Both the position numbers and the translations under genes were made by a program. Under the pieces are notes generated by a model that worked only from the letters and a program-made list of their open reading frames with translations, had not been told where the DNA came from and did not search any database. Shown in pieces: positions 33,823-42,691 of a DNA stretch of 64,000 nt (the first letter of the stretch is position 1; every line of letters begins with the position of its first letter). Where the stretch lies: assembly GCF_011067745.1 (NCBI RefSeq), contig NZ_JAAMPJ010000001.1, forward strand, positions 854,829 through 918,828, in the 5' to 3' direction. This DNA is from Lentzea alba (lineage in GTDB: Bacteria; Actinomycetota; Actinomycetes; Mycobacteriales; Pseudonocardiaceae).

Positions 33823-36582
33823 GTGCGCGAACCACTTGAACGAGATTCCGAGATCGCGCACATTCGTGAAGCTCTCGACGCAGCCACCCGTGGTGAGGGT
33901 CGCGTCGTCGTCATCGAGGGCCGCGCCGGCATCGGCAAGACCAGGCTCGTGCACGAGTGCCGCGAGCTGGCCAAGGAGCGCGGTTTCGGGAGACTCCAAG
34001 CTGTCGGCGACGCCCTGGAGAGCGCCATGGCGTGGGGCGTCGTCCGGCAGATGGTCGAGCGGTCGGTGTCGCGGTACTCCGGCGAGATCCGCGAGAAGAT
34101 CCTGGCGGGGCCGTCCGGGGCGGCGTTGAAGGCCCTGGACGACGCCGCGCTCGACCCGAGCGAGGCCGAGCTCGCGCGCACGCTGCACTCGTTGTGGTGG
34201 GTCGCGGTGGACCTCTCCTCCACCCGGCCGCTGCTGATCACCGTGGACGACGCGCACTGGGCGGACCTGTCGTCGCTGCAGTTCCTCGTCTACCTGTCCC
34301 GCCGGATCGCGGACCTGCCGATCGCGCTGGTCGTCGCGACCCGGCCGCCCGCGGACAACTTCGGGCCGCTCGCGCAGCTCAGTGTGTCCGCGGACCGGCT
34401 GATGCCCCGCCCGCTGACCCCGGAAGCCCTCCGCGCGCTGGTGGGCGGGCATCCCGAGGTCGTCGAGGCCCTGCACGCGGCCAGCGGCGGCAACCCGTTC
34501 CTGACCGGTGTGCTGGTCGACGAGCTCGCCGCGCTCGGGCTCCCGCTGGAAGACGCCGGGACCGCGGCGAAGATCGGCGGGCTCGGCCCCAGCACCGTCT
34601 TCCGGGCGACGCTCGGCAGGTTGCCCGCGGAGGCCGTCGCGCTCGCGGGCGCGGTCGCCGTCCTCGGCACGCATGCCGATCCGTGGCAGGCGGCGGCGCT
34701 GGCCGAGGTGAAGGATCTGCCGGCCGCGGTCGAGGCGTTGGTCGCGGCGAACGTGATCGTCACCGGAGACCACCTCGAGTACGTGCATCCCGTTGTGCGT
34801 GAGGCGGTGCTGAACGGCCTCGGCCCGATCGCGCGCGCCTCGCTGCACGCGCGCGCTGCGACGACGTTGTGGGAGACGCACGCGCCGGCCGATCGGGTGG
34901 CCGCGCACTTGGTGCACGCTCCCAAAGGGACGCTGCCCAACGCCGCCGAGGTGCTGCGCAAGGCCGCGTCGGCGTTGCTGGCCGCCGGAGATCCACGCAC
35001 CGCCGCAGCCCATCTGACGCGGGCGGTGGAGGAACGGCCGACCGACGCCGCGCTGCGGGCCGAGCTGGGCCGGGCGTTGCTGCGGACCGGCGATGCGGTG
35101 AACGCGCACCGGCACCTCAAGGCCGCGGCGGCCGGGTTGCCGGACGCGGAACTGGTGGCGGCGGCTGCCTCCGCGACCGCCGCGATCGAGGGTCCGGCGG
35201 CGGCGATCGAGGAGCTGACCGAGGCCATCGCGGCCAGGCCGGGCGGCGAGTCGCGGTTGCACCTGGAGGCACGGCTGGCGGTGTTCCGGTCGTTCCTGCC
35301 GGATCAGCGGCAGATCGCGTCGGCGCACCTCAGCGACTACGCGGGACTGGCGGGCGGCACTCCGGACGAACGCACGTTGCTCGGGCTCCTCGCGCAGATG
35401 GGCCGGTACGAGGTGTGGCCGCACGACGAGGTGGCGGCGACCGCGACGCGTGCGCTGGCGAACGGCGCGTACCTCGACGACGCGACGGGCAGCACGGACG
35501 CGATGGTCGCGTGGCTCGTGGCGTTGCTCGCGCTGATGGCGGCAGACGGCGTCGACACCGCGCGCCGAGAGATCGAACGCGCACGGCTGAAGGTGCGCAC
35601 GCACGGTTCGCCGGTGGAGTTCGCGATGGTCGCGAACGCCTCGCTGTTCCTGAACTGGCGCTGCGGCAACATGCAGGCCGTCGAGGCGGAAGCCGAGGGC
35701 GCGCTGGCGGCCGTCGCGCACGAGGACCCGGTGTCCGCGGTGATCAGCCTGCGCGCGACTTCGACGCACTTCGCCGTGTACGCCGCACTCGAACGAGGTG
35801 ACGTCGCAGCAGCAGAGGCGTTCATCGCGGCGTTCGACGGCAGGCACGCGGACGCCCGTCCGACCATGCCGACGATCTGGCTGCACGAGGTGCGGGCGTT
35901 GATCGCGCTGGCCCAGGGCGACCCGCGACGGGCGATGTCCGAGGCTTACCGCCAGCGGGACGCGATGCACCAGGTGCACGTGGATCCGCCCACGATCCCC
36001 TGGCGCGCACCGGCGACGAAGGCGTCGTTGCAGCTCGGCGAGCACGAACTCGCGCTGGAACTGGCCGCCGAACAGCTCGACGTGGCCCGCAAGTGGGGCG
36101 CGGCGACCGAGGTCGGCGCGGCGCTGCGGCTGCTCGCGCACGCCTCCCCCGACGCGCGGCTGGAGCTGCTGACCGAGTCCGTCTCGGTGCTGGAGGACTC
36201 ACCGTCACGGCTGGAGCTCGCCCGATCGCTGGTCGACCTGGGCGAGGCCCTGCGGGTGGCGCGGCGGCGGACGGACGCGCGGGAGCCGTTGCACAGGGCC
36301 ATCGAACTCGCGGGTGACTGCGGCTCGGCGGTGCTGCGGGCGCGGGCGGTCGAGGCGTTGGAAGCGCTCGGCGACCGGCCGCGACGGCAGTTGGTGGTGG
36401 GTGCCGAAGCCCTGACGGCGTCCGAGCGGCGGGTGGCGGACCTGGCGGCCGCGGGCCGGGCGAACCGGGAGATCGCGCAGGAGCTGTTCGTGACGCCCAA
36501 GACGGTCGAGAACCACCTCGGCCGGATCTACACGAAGCTCGGAATCGCAGGTCGCAGGGACCTCGCACGCGTCCTTGCCTGA
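33823..36582 (+). CDS. LAL-type LuxR-family ATPase regulator
   Basis: The 919-residue protein has an N-terminal AAA/STAND ATPase (Walker A GRAGIGKT at about 31-38, Walker B ITVDDAHWADL), a long TPR-like helical middle, and a C-terminal LuxR helix-turn-helix (LTASERRVADLAAAGRANREIAQELFVTPKTVENHLGRIYTKL). Such large regulators often control secondary metabolism or sugar use. GTG 33823 has TACGAT at 33811-33816, 6 nt upstream, and no ribosome-binding site, which fits a leaderless mRNA. The C39-like protease gene 143 bp downstream could be a target. Confidence 0.92.
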   Translation: MREPLERDSEIAHIREALDAATRGEGRVVVIEGRAGIGKTRLVHECRELAKERGFGRLQAVGDALESAMAWGVVRQMVERSVSRYSGEIREKILAGPSGAALKALDDAALDPSEAELARTLHSLWWVAVDLSSTRPLLITVDDAHWADLSSLQFLVYLSRRIADLPIALVVATRPPADNFGPLAQLSVSADRLMPRPLTPEALRALVGGHPEVVEALHAASGGNPFLTGVLVDELAALGLPLEDAGTAAKIGGLGPSTVFRATLGRLPAEAVALAGAVAVLGTHADPWQAAALAEVKDLPAAVEALVAANVIVTGDHLEYVHPVVREAVLNGLGPIARASLHARAATTLWETHAPADRVAAHLVHAPKGTLPNAAEVLRKAASALLAAGDPRTAAAHLTRAVEERPTDAALRAELGRALLRTGDAVNAHRHLKAAAAGLPDAELVAAAASATAAIEGPAAAIEELTEAIAARPGGESRLHLEARLAVFRSFLPDQRQIASAHLSDYAGLAGGTPDERTLLGLLAQMGRYEVWPHDEVAATATRALANGAYLDDATGSTDAMVAWLVALLALMAADGVDTARREIERARLKVRTHGSPVEFAMVANASLFLNWRCGNMQAVEAEAEGALAAVAHEDPVSAVISLRATSTHFAVYAALERGDVAAAEAFIAAFDGRHADARPTMPTIWLHEVRALIALAQGDPRRAMSEAYRQRDAMHQVHVDPPTIPWRAPATKASLQLGEHELALELAAEQLDVARKWGAATEVGAALRLLAHASPDARLELLTESVSVLEDSPSRLELARSLVDLGEALRVARRRTDAREPLHRAIELAGDCGSAVLRARAVEALEALGDRPRRQLVVGAEALTASERRVADLAAAGRANREIAQELFVTPKTVENHLGRIYTKLGIAGRRDLARVLA

Positions 36583-36725
36583 GACAGAGCGACGTGGGGG
36601 TGTGCCTGATACACCCAACTTTTCCGGCTGAGGGTTGAGGGATCGTCCCTCATGCCTTTGGGGGTTCGCCTCGGCGAATCTTGTGTCACCACAGGGGAAC
36701 ACAAGATCTCGAAGGGGAAACCGAA

Positions 36726-37646
36726 ATGATCCGCAACGCTCTGCTCGCCGCCGCCGCTCTCACCGCCGTCGTCGCCCCCGCCACCGCGGTCGCCGACCCG
36801 ATCATCGGCACGCCGCCCCCGTGCGTCGGCGCCGCCGACCTCGTCGGCCCGACGTTCAACGTCAAGAAGTGCGGCATCAGCGATGTGGACCAGCACCGCG
36901 CCGGTCTGGAGAGCAACGGCAACGCCTACTGCGGCCCCGCTTCGCTCTACAACGTCCTGCACTACTGGGGCCACGAGAAGGACGCGCCGGTCGGCTGGCT
37001 GACCACCAAGGTCGGCAACCTCGACCCGAAGGACCCCTCCGACTACAGCGTCATCACCAACTCGATCTGGCGCATCGGCGTCGACGCGAAGTACGACGGC
37101 GGCACCAACCTCACCAACCTGCGCAGCGCGTGGAACATCGCCACCAAGCCCGCCCGCGACGCCGGCTGGACGACCACGCAGGGCGTCATCAGCACCAACG
37201 ACTCCGCGGACTTCGCGGGTGACGTCGCCCGCAAGCTGAACGAGGGCCCGATCCAGCTGGTGTACGGCCGCTACAAGGCGGGCCCGACGGCCGGTTCCCT
37301 GCAGCGCAGCGGCGGCCACATCGTCACGGTCGTGTCCGCGACCGGCAACTTCAACGGCACCACGATCCAGCTCAAGCTGGCCGACCCCGGCCGCGCGCTG
37401 GACAGCGGCCAGGGCAACTACCTCTACACCCAGTCCGCCTACGAGTCGCTCGACGTCACGCTGAACAAGAAGGTCTTCACCGAGTACGTCCCGGTCAAGG
37501 ACGACGAGAACACCCGTGAGGACGAGTCGATGCAGCCGGGCACCTACCGCACGGTGACGCGCTGGGAGCTGACCGGCCCGCGCTACGTCAGCGACACCAC
37601 GCGTCAGATGGTCGAGGGCTTCAACTGGTTCGACATGGCCAAGTAA
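36726..37646 (+). CDS. Secreted C39-like (papain-fold) cysteine protease
   Basis: ATG 36726 lies behind AAGGGGA. A signal peptide (MIRNALLAAAALTAVVAPAT, cleaved near AVADP) gives a mature protein of about 280 residues. Residues around NAYCGPASLYNVLHYWG provide the catalytic cysteine C69, SGGHIVTVVSA the histidine H198, and LADPG a possible Asp D220; this order fits the peptidase C39-like group. Two further Cys lie at about 37 and 50. The extended C-terminal region does not resemble a known domain. It is an extracellular protease whose natural substrate is unknown. It is followed by a very long hairpin and a terminator. Confidence 0.83.
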   Translation: MIRNALLAAAALTAVVAPATAVADPIIGTPPPCVGAADLVGPTFNVKKCGISDVDQHRAGLESNGNAYCGPASLYNVLHYWGHEKDAPVGWLTTKVGNLDPKDPSDYSVITNSIWRIGVDAKYDGGTNLTNLRSAWNIATKPARDAGWTTTQGVISTNDSADFAGDVARKLNEGPIQLVYGRYKAGPTAGSLQRSGGHIVTVVSATGNFNGTTIQLKLADPGRALDSGQGNYLYTQSAYESLDVTLNKKVFTEYVPVKDDENTREDESMQPGTYRTVTRWELTGPRYVSDTTRQMVEGFNWFDMAK

Positions 37647-37651
37647 CCCGT

Positions 37652-37717
37652 CCAGGTGGTTGATGAGGGGAGCTTTCATAAACCTCAGGTTTGTGAAAGC
37701 TCCCCTCATCAACCTGG
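37652..37717. repeat. Long near-perfect inverted repeat (about 30 bp arms)
   Basis: The arm 37652-37685 and the arm 37687-37717 are reverse complements except for a 3-nt bulge and one T/C mismatch, with only one base between them. The core GATGAGGGGAGCTTTCA reads into AAACCT. It could act as a transcription terminator or RNA-protecting hairpin, but its size and A/T-rich centre, unlike the surrounding DNA, suggest a dispersed palindromic element. Confidence 0.7.
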
Positions 37718-37744
37718 GGCCGCGCCCTTCATGGGCGCGGCCCC
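37716..37744 (+). terminator. GC-rich intrinsic terminator
   Basis: GGGGCCGCGCCC (37716-37727) pairs perfectly with GGGCGCGGCCCC (37733-37744) around the loop TTCAT, followed by TTCG. It directly follows the long inverted repeat and ends transcription of the C39-like gene just before the TetR start. Confidence 0.8.
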
Positions 37745-37764
37745 TTCGCCATAGCCTGAACTCC

Positions 37765-38289
37765 ATGGTCGGCCGCGATCGGGAACGAACCCGCCGCCGG
37801 TTGCTGGACGCCGCGTGCGTCGAGTTCGCGGCCTACGGGATCGCCGGCGCACGGATGGAACGGATCGCCCGCATCGCCGGGTGTTCCGCGGGTCTCGCGT
37901 ACACCTACTACGGCGGCAAGGACGAGCTGTTCGACGCCGTGCAGTCCGAAGTGATGCGCGCGGCGTCGGTGGAGTTCGACGCCCGCGACCTCCCCGGCTA
38001 CGCGGCGCGGCTGTACGACCTGCAGCACCGGCACCCCGAGTTCGCGCGGCTCGCCACCTGGCAACGGCTGGAGCGGCGCTGGGGAATCGTCAGTCGGGCG
38101 GCCGATGTGGAGGCGATCCGGTCGGCGCAGGAGCTGGGGCTGGTGTCGTGCCGGTTCCCGGCGGAGCACGTGTTGCAGCTGGTGCTGGCGATCGCGTCGA
38201 TGTGGTCGAACGCGCCGGCGTGGGGGTCGGATCACGCGGTGCGGCGGCGGACCGTCGAGGAAGCCGTGCGGCGGCTGGTGGACCCGTAG
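37765..38289 (+). CDS. TetR-family transcriptional regulator
   Basis: ATG 37765 gives 174 residues. The N-terminal helix-turn-helix is typical (RRRLLDAACVEFAAYGIAGARMERIARIAGCSAGLAYTYYGGKDELFDAV). The C-terminal ligand domain is shorter than usual and Leu/Trp-rich. TAGCCT at 37752-37757 lies 7 nt upstream and no ribosome-binding site is seen, so it is probably leaderless. Its target is unknown; the two glycosyltransferase genes downstream are on the same strand but separated by a broken convergent gene. Confidence 0.9.
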   Translation: MVGRDRERTRRRLLDAACVEFAAYGIAGARMERIARIAGCSAGLAYTYYGGKDELFDAVQSEVMRAASVEFDARDLPGYAARLYDLQHRHPEFARLATWQRLERRWGIVSRAADVEAIRSAQELGLVSCRFPAEHVLQLVLAIASMWSNAPAWGSDHAVRRRTVEEAVRRLVDP

Positions 38290-38290
38290 G

Positions 38291-38517
38291 TCACACCAGC
38301 GCCTCGGCGGCGGTCGCAGGATCAGCAGCTCGGCGAGGCCCTCCCGGACCAGCTCGCTGTTGAAGTCCAGTGCCGGATCCGCCACGGGCACCTGTTCCCA
38401 GACGATGGCCTTCTGCGAGGCGATGAGCTCCACCAGGCCGCCGGGCTCGTCGTCGCGGTTGATCACGTTCCACGACCGTCGCACAGCCGGAGTCTGACAG
38501 CCACGAGCACCGCTCAC
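38291..38517 (-). pseudogene. Frameshifted remnant of a small gene of unknown function
   Basis: On the minus strand a frame from ATG 38517 reads NVINRDDEPGGLVELIASQK and then REGLAELL. It runs on without stopping through the TetR gene. In the neighbouring frame the same region gives ADPATAAEALV and a TGA at 38291, two bases from the TetR stop. One missing nucleotide near 38325 would join the two and restore a normal 75-residue convergent gene. I do not recognise the family. A sequencing error instead of a real mutation is possible. Confidence 0.4.
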
Positions 38518-38536
38518 ATGTGGTTAACCTGGTCGT

Positions 38537-39616
38537 ATGCGTGTTCTCGTGGTCGCCGCCCCGCTCCTGGGCCATGTCTTCCCGTTGATGCCCTTCGCGT
38601 TGGCGCTGCGGGACGCGGGACACGAGGTCGTGGTGGCGACCGGCGGCGAGGCGCTGCGGGTCCGCGACTCGGGTCTGCACGTCGAGGACGTCGTCCCCGC
38701 GAAGGTCCGCTTCGGGCCGATCGCGTTGCGCATCATGGTCACGCACCCGTTCGTGGCGAAGAGGGAGATGCGGGGCAGCGGCAGGCTGGACTTCGTGTCC
38801 CGGTTGTTCGGGGCGGTCGGCGACGCGATGACCGAGCCGTTGCAGGCGCTGGCGAAGAAGTGGCAGCCGGACGTCGTGGTGCACGAACCGCTGGCGGCCG
38901 CCGGGTCGGCGCTCGGGGTGCCGTCGATCGTGCACGACGTGTCGTTGTTCGACGGGCTGGAGCTGACGGCGGCGGTCGGTGCTCGGATGAAGGCCGGGGT
39001 GCGTTCTCCGGCCACGATTCTGCGGACCGCGCCGAAGTCCCTCGCGGAGTTCTGGGGTGGGCGGCCGATGCGGTTCGTCGCCTACAGCGGTGACGGCGAG
39101 GTGCCGCAGTGGCTGGCCGAACCCTCCGGCAAGCCGCGGATCCTGGTGAGCCGCAGCACGGCGCCCGGTCCCGGGTCGGGGCGGATGATGGCGGCGGTGG
39201 TCAGGGCGGCGGAACGGGTGGACGCCGAGTTCGTGCTGGTCCGGCCGGAACGCGCGGAAGGTCTGCCGGACAACGTCCGGACGGTCGGGTGGGTGCCGAT
39301 TCCGCGGGTGCTGCCGTTCTGCGACGGGATCGTGCACCACGGTGGCGCGGGCACGGTGCTCGGAGCGCTGGCGGCCGGGGTGCCGCAGCTGGTCGAGCCG
39401 GGGCCGGGTGACCGGACGGTGCACGCGAACGCGATCGCCGGGCGCGGTGCCGGGCTCAGGGCGGCGGCGCGGGAGGTCACGCCCGAACTGCTCACCGGGT
39501 TGATCGAGGACTCGAAACTGCAGCGGGCGGCGGGTGAGGTGCGCGACGAGATCGCCGGGATGCCGGCGCCGGCGGAGGTCGCGGCGACTCTGGAAGATCT
39601 CATCCCGCTGAAATGA
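38537..39616 (+). CDS. GT1 (MGT/UGT-like) glycosyltransferase
   Basis: The 359-residue GT-B protein opens RVLVVAAPLLGHVFPLMPFALAL and has the nucleotide-sugar signature VGWVPIPRVLPFCDGIVHHGGAGTVLGALAAGVPQLV near residues 255-290. These enzymes glycosylate small lipophilic molecules, for example macrolides. ATG 38537 has TAACCT at 38525-38530, 6 nt upstream, with no ribosome-binding site, so it is probably leaderless. It stands immediately before a second GT1 gene; they are only moderately alike and seem to be old paralogues. Confidence 0.88.
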   Translation: MRVLVVAAPLLGHVFPLMPFALALRDAGHEVVVATGGEALRVRDSGLHVEDVVPAKVRFGPIALRIMVTHPFVAKREMRGSGRLDFVSRLFGAVGDAMTEPLQALAKKWQPDVVVHEPLAAAGSALGVPSIVHDVSLFDGLELTAAVGARMKAGVRSPATILRTAPKSLAEFWGGRPMRFVAYSGDGEVPQWLAEPSGKPRILVSRSTAPGPGSGRMMAAVVRAAERVDAEFVLVRPERAEGLPDNVRTVGWVPIPRVLPFCDGIVHHGGAGTVLGALAAGVPQLVEPGPGDRTVHANAIAGRGAGLRAAAREVTPELLTGLIEDSKLQRAAGEVRDEIAGMPAPAEVAATLEDLIPLK

Positions 39617-39624
39617 GAAGCACC

Positions 39625-39630
39625 TATTGT
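39625..39630 (+). promoter_or_regulatory. TANNNT -10 element that decides the start of the second GT1 gene
   Basis: TATTGT lies 7 nt before GTG 39638 and overlaps the alternative start GTG 39629. A leaderless transcript beginning at 39638 would make that GTG the true start; it also matches the usual opening RILFSSLGSHGH of this family. Confidence 0.5.
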
Positions 39631-39637
39631 GGGGCGG

Positions 39638-40783
39638 GTGCGCATTCTCTTCTCGAGCTTAGGCTCACACGGACACACATACCCGTTACTCCCGCTCGCG
39701 ATCTCCGCCCGCGAGCAGGGTCATGACATCGTTTACGCGATCGATCCCGGCTTTCACCCGACGGTGGAAAAGCTGGGTTTCACGGCGGTGGACGCGGGGC
39801 TGAGCATCGGGGACGCGTTCCGGCAAGCCAACGAACTGCACGGCACACCGGAGTTCCGGCGGGACATGTTGCGGCAGACCGCCGTCGAGGCCTTCGGATC
39901 TGTGCTGCCCAGGGCGTTCGTGGCGGACCTGGAGCCGGTTCTGCTCCGCGAGCGGCCCGACCTGGTCGTCTTCGAGATCGTCAACCCCGGCGCCGGCCTC
40001 GCGGCCCTGCAGGCGGGCATCCCGTCGGTGTGCCACGGGTTCGGCAAGATGGACGAGACGATGGTCCCGGAGGCCATGAGCGACCTGTTGCTGGAGTACG
40101 TCGCCGAACTCGGCATTCAGGTACCGCATGGGCAGCATTTCGGACTCGGAGCGCCGTACCTCGACGTCTTCCCTCCGTCTCTACAGGATTTGTCGTATCT
40201 TTCCGACTTCGATCGCATTCTGATGCGACCGATCCCCTTCGCCGAATCCGGGGAATTGCCCGAATGGGTGATCGAACACCGGCAGCCGCTCGTGTATTTG
40301 ACGTTCGGCACCGCGTTCGCGAACCCGGATCTGCTGCGCACCGCCATCGCCGGGCTGTCCCGCCTCGACGCCGAGGTGCTGGTCGCCAGTGGGCCGCTGG
40401 TCGACCCGGCCGAGCTGGCCGACGTGCCGGGCAACGTGCACGTGCTGCCGTGGGTGCCTCAGGCGGATCTGCTCGCGCACGCGGATCTCGTCGCGCACCA
40501 CGGCGGCTCCGGCACCACCATCGCCGCGATGACCCACGGCGTGCCCCAGCTCGTCCTGCCGCAGGGCGCCGACCAGTTCCGCAACGCCGAGCTCGTCGCG
40601 AGCTCAGGCCTGGGCGCCCAGCTCGTCGGCGAGGCGTTCACGGCGGACGCGGCGCGCGAGATCGCCCAGAAGTTGCTGCGGGACAACGACGTTCACGCCG
40701 CGAACGCGCGCATCGCGGCGGAGATCGCCGCCATGCCGCATCCGGACGAGATCGTGCCGAAGCTGGTCGAACTGGCCGGCTGA
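39638..40783 (+). CDS. GT1 (MGT/UGT-like) glycosyltransferase
   Basis: I use GTG 39638, giving 381 residues, because of the -10 element above. The GT-B fold is clear: RILFSSLGSHGHTYPLLPLAI, LVYLTFGTAFANPDLL, and the donor-binding VLPWVPQADLLAHADLVAHHGGSGTTIAAMTHGVPQLVLPQGADQF near residues 265-310. It probably glycosylates a small molecule, possibly for self-resistance or detoxification. It starts 22 nt after the preceding GT1 gene. An alternative GTG at 39629 would add three residues. Confidence 0.87.
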   Translation: MRILFSSLGSHGHTYPLLPLAISAREQGHDIVYAIDPGFHPTVEKLGFTAVDAGLSIGDAFRQANELHGTPEFRRDMLRQTAVEAFGSVLPRAFVADLEPVLLRERPDLVVFEIVNPGAGLAALQAGIPSVCHGFGKMDETMVPEAMSDLLLEYVAELGIQVPHGQHFGLGAPYLDVFPPSLQDLSYLSDFDRILMRPIPFAESGELPEWVIEHRQPLVYLTFGTAFANPDLLRTAIAGLSRLDAEVLVASGPLVDPAELADVPGNVHVLPWVPQADLLAHADLVAHHGGSGTTIAAMTHGVPQLVLPQGADQFRNAELVASSGLGAQLVGEAFTADAAREIAQKLLRDNDVHAANARIAAEIAAMPHPDEIVPKLVELAG

Positions 40784-40800
40784 CGCGGTGGACCCGGTGC

Positions 40801-41184
40801 CTACTCGCTGGGCACCGGTTTCAGCGCGGACAACACCTCGTCGATCGAGTCGTACAGGGCCAGCACGTCGGCCACTCCCGTGACCTGCAACGGCCTCTTC
40901 ACCGCGCGTTGTGGCGCCACGACGTGGAAACCCGTGTGGTGCTCCTCGGAGAGCTCGTGGGCCGTGATCAACGTGGAGATGCCGGTCGAGCCGAAGAAGC
41001 TGACCTCGGTGAGATCGGCGACAACGGCGGGCCCTCCCGCCTCGAAGCCGAGGCGAAGCGCGTCGAGCACGTCGTCGGCGGTGTCGACGTCGATCTCGCC
41101 TTCCACCGCGACTACCACGATCCCCGCGACGTCCGCGGCACGGACTGTGAGCAGCGGTGATTCCCTGAGCTGATCTTCGTTCAC
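40801..41184 (-). CDS. STAS-domain anti-sigma factor antagonist
   Basis: GTG 41184 follows GGGGAG by 5 nt and gives 127 residues. The STAS core is DVAGIVVVAVEGEIDVDTADDVLDAL and ADLTEVSFFGSTGISTL, in which S66 is the likely phosphorylatable serine. It should bind an RsbW-like kinase when dephosphorylated and release a sigma factor. A candidate kinase is encoded 1.5 kb upstream on the same strand (42692-43063). It is the last gene of the signalling block. Confidence 0.88.
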   Translation of the reverse strand: MNEDQLRESPLLTVRAADVAGIVVVAVEGEIDVDTADDVLDALRLGFEAGGPAVVADLTEVSFFGSTGISTLITAHELSEEHHTGFHVVAPQRAVKRPLQVTGVADVLALYDSIDEVLSALKPVPSE

Positions 41185-41284
41185 CAGCACTCCCCGGTGG
41201 CCGAAGCACATAGGTACCGGTCCGAGCACCTTGCTGAACCCGGCTGAGCCTTCGACGTTACGGCTGTTGCTTCCACACCACAAC

Positions 41285-41653
41285 CTATCGTTCGCCCAAA
41301 CGCCGGACGGCGGCGACCAGTTCGGTGTTGCGCACGCCTTTGGCCAGGTAGTCGGTGACACCGGCGCGGCGCATCTCGTCGACGGCGCCGGGATCGGTGT
41401 AGGCGGAGAACGCCAGGATCCGCGTGCCGGGCGCGCGCTGCAGGATCTCGGTGGCCGCGTGCGAACCACCTCCGCACGGCATCCGGACGTCCAGCACGAC
41501 CACCGCCGGAGCGTGACGCTCAGCCAGTTCCACTGCCTCGCGGGCGTCGGCGGCGACCGCGACGACCTCCATGTCCGGCTGGTCGTCGAGCACGTCCCGC
41601 AGGACGTCCCTGATCAGCGGATCGTCGTCGGCGATGAGGATCCGGACGATCAC
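41285..41653 (-). CDS. Single-domain receiver (REC) response regulator
   Basis: GTG 41653 overlaps the kinase stop (GTGA), giving 122 residues and nothing but a receiver: acidic pocket DDD near 9-11, phospho-acceptor D55 in VVLDVRMP, and a Lys near 107 in DYLAKG. With no output domain it must act by protein contact, perhaps on the kinase, the STAS protein or the ATPase next door, or as a phosphate sink. Confidence 0.88.
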   Translation of the reverse strand: MIVRILIADDDPLIRDVLRDVLDDQPDMEVVAVAADAREAVELAERHAPAVVVLDVRMPCGGGSHAATEILQRAPGTRILAFSAYTDPGAVDEMRRAGVTDYLAKGVRNTELVAAVRRLGER

Positions 41654-42681
41654 GGCCGCACGTCCGGCAGCCAGAACTCGACCACGGTGCCCCCGGCCGG
41701 CCCTCCGGACACGCTGCACCAGCCGCCCGCGGCCTCCGCTCGTTCGCGCATCTCGATCAGTCCGAAGTGGCCCGCGTTCGGGTCGAGGTCGGGCAGTCCG
41801 GCACCGTCGTCGACGACCCGGACCAGGAACCCCCGGTCCACTGTGGACAGATCGAGGGTGACGGCCGACGCCCGCGCGTGCTTGCGCACGTTGGTCAGCG
41901 CCTCCTGGCAGATGCGGAAGATCGTGATGGCCGCGTCGTCACCGGGCTCGCGTTCGAACGCGTAGCGGATCTCCCCCACCATCGCGGTGTCCGCGAGGTA
42001 CGCGGCCAGCGAGTTCCGCAGGCCCTGCCGCTCGATGCCGGGCGGGCGGACGCGGTACACCAGGTTGCGCAGCCGGCTGATGGTCGCCCGGACCGCGCCG
42101 TCGAGCTGGTCCACGGTCGCACGGTGCTCTGCGGGCAGCTTGGTCGCGAGCAGCTGCAACCTCATGTCGACGGCCACCATGGCCTGGATCGTGTCATCGT
42201 GGACGTCCCACGCGATGCGCTGCCGTTCCCGCTCCTGCGCCTCGACCAGATGGGCGAGCAGCCGGCGCCGGTCGGTGAGCTGCTGCTCGGCCCGCCGCCG
42301 TTCGGTCATGTCCCGGGTGACCTTGCCGAACCCGCGCAGCTCGCCGCTGTCGTCGTAGAGCGCGGTGATGATCACGTTGGCCCAGAACCGGGTGCCGTCC
42401 TTGCGCACCCGCCAGCCCTCGTCCTCCAGGGCGCCTTCGGCCCGCGCGACCCGCAGCTCCCAGTCGGGCTTGCCGGCCTGGACGTCCTCGATCGGGTAGA
42501 ACGTGGAGAAGTGCCGTCCGATGATCTCCTCGGCGGCATAACCCTTGATGCGCTCGGCGCCGGCGTTCCAGCTCACGACGTGCCCGCCGGGGTCGAGCAT
42601 GAAGATCCCGTAGTCCCGCACGCCGAGGACGAGCAGACGGAAGAGGTCGCTGTCTCGCCAGTCGTCCGGTTCCACGGCCAC
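41650..42681 (-). CDS. Soluble PAS histidine kinase (HisKA_3)
   Basis: The 343-residue protein has a PAS domain (about 10-130: YGIFMLDPGGHVVSWNAGAERIKGY, FWANVIITALYDDSGELRGF). A coiled stretch and a HisKA_3 phospho-acceptor follow, with H161 in RIAWDVHDDTIQAM, then an ATPase with HFGLIEMRERAEAAGG. No membrane helix is present, so it senses an internal signal such as redox or a cofactor. It overlaps the single-domain REC gene, its obvious partner. The start is GTG 42681, with GTG 42675 as an alternative. Confidence 0.9.
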   Translation of the reverse strand: MAVEPDDWRDSDLFRLLVLGVRDYGIFMLDPGGHVVSWNAGAERIKGYAAEEIIGRHFSTFYPIEDVQAGKPDWELRVARAEGALEDEGWRVRKDGTRFWANVIITALYDDSGELRGFGKVTRDMTERRRAEQQLTDRRRLLAHLVEAQERERQRIAWDVHDDTIQAMVAVDMRLQLLATKLPAEHRATVDQLDGAVRATISRLRNLVYRVRPPGIERQGLRNSLAAYLADTAMVGEIRYAFEREPGDDAAITIFRICQEALTNVRKHARASAVTLDLSTVDRGFLVRVVDDGAGLPDLDPNAGHFGLIEMRERAEAAGGWCSVSGGPAGGTVVEFWLPDVRP

Positions 42682-42691
42682 ATCATGGCGG

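Noticed and set aside
33661-36141. An 826-codon minus-strand frame inside the LAL regulator
   Set aside because: Antisense shadow of a gene with clear Walker and LuxR motifs.
37729-38517. A 262-codon minus-strand frame covering the TetR gene
   Set aside because: Only its first 65 codons look like a protein; the rest is an antisense shadow caused by the frameshift described for 38291-38517.
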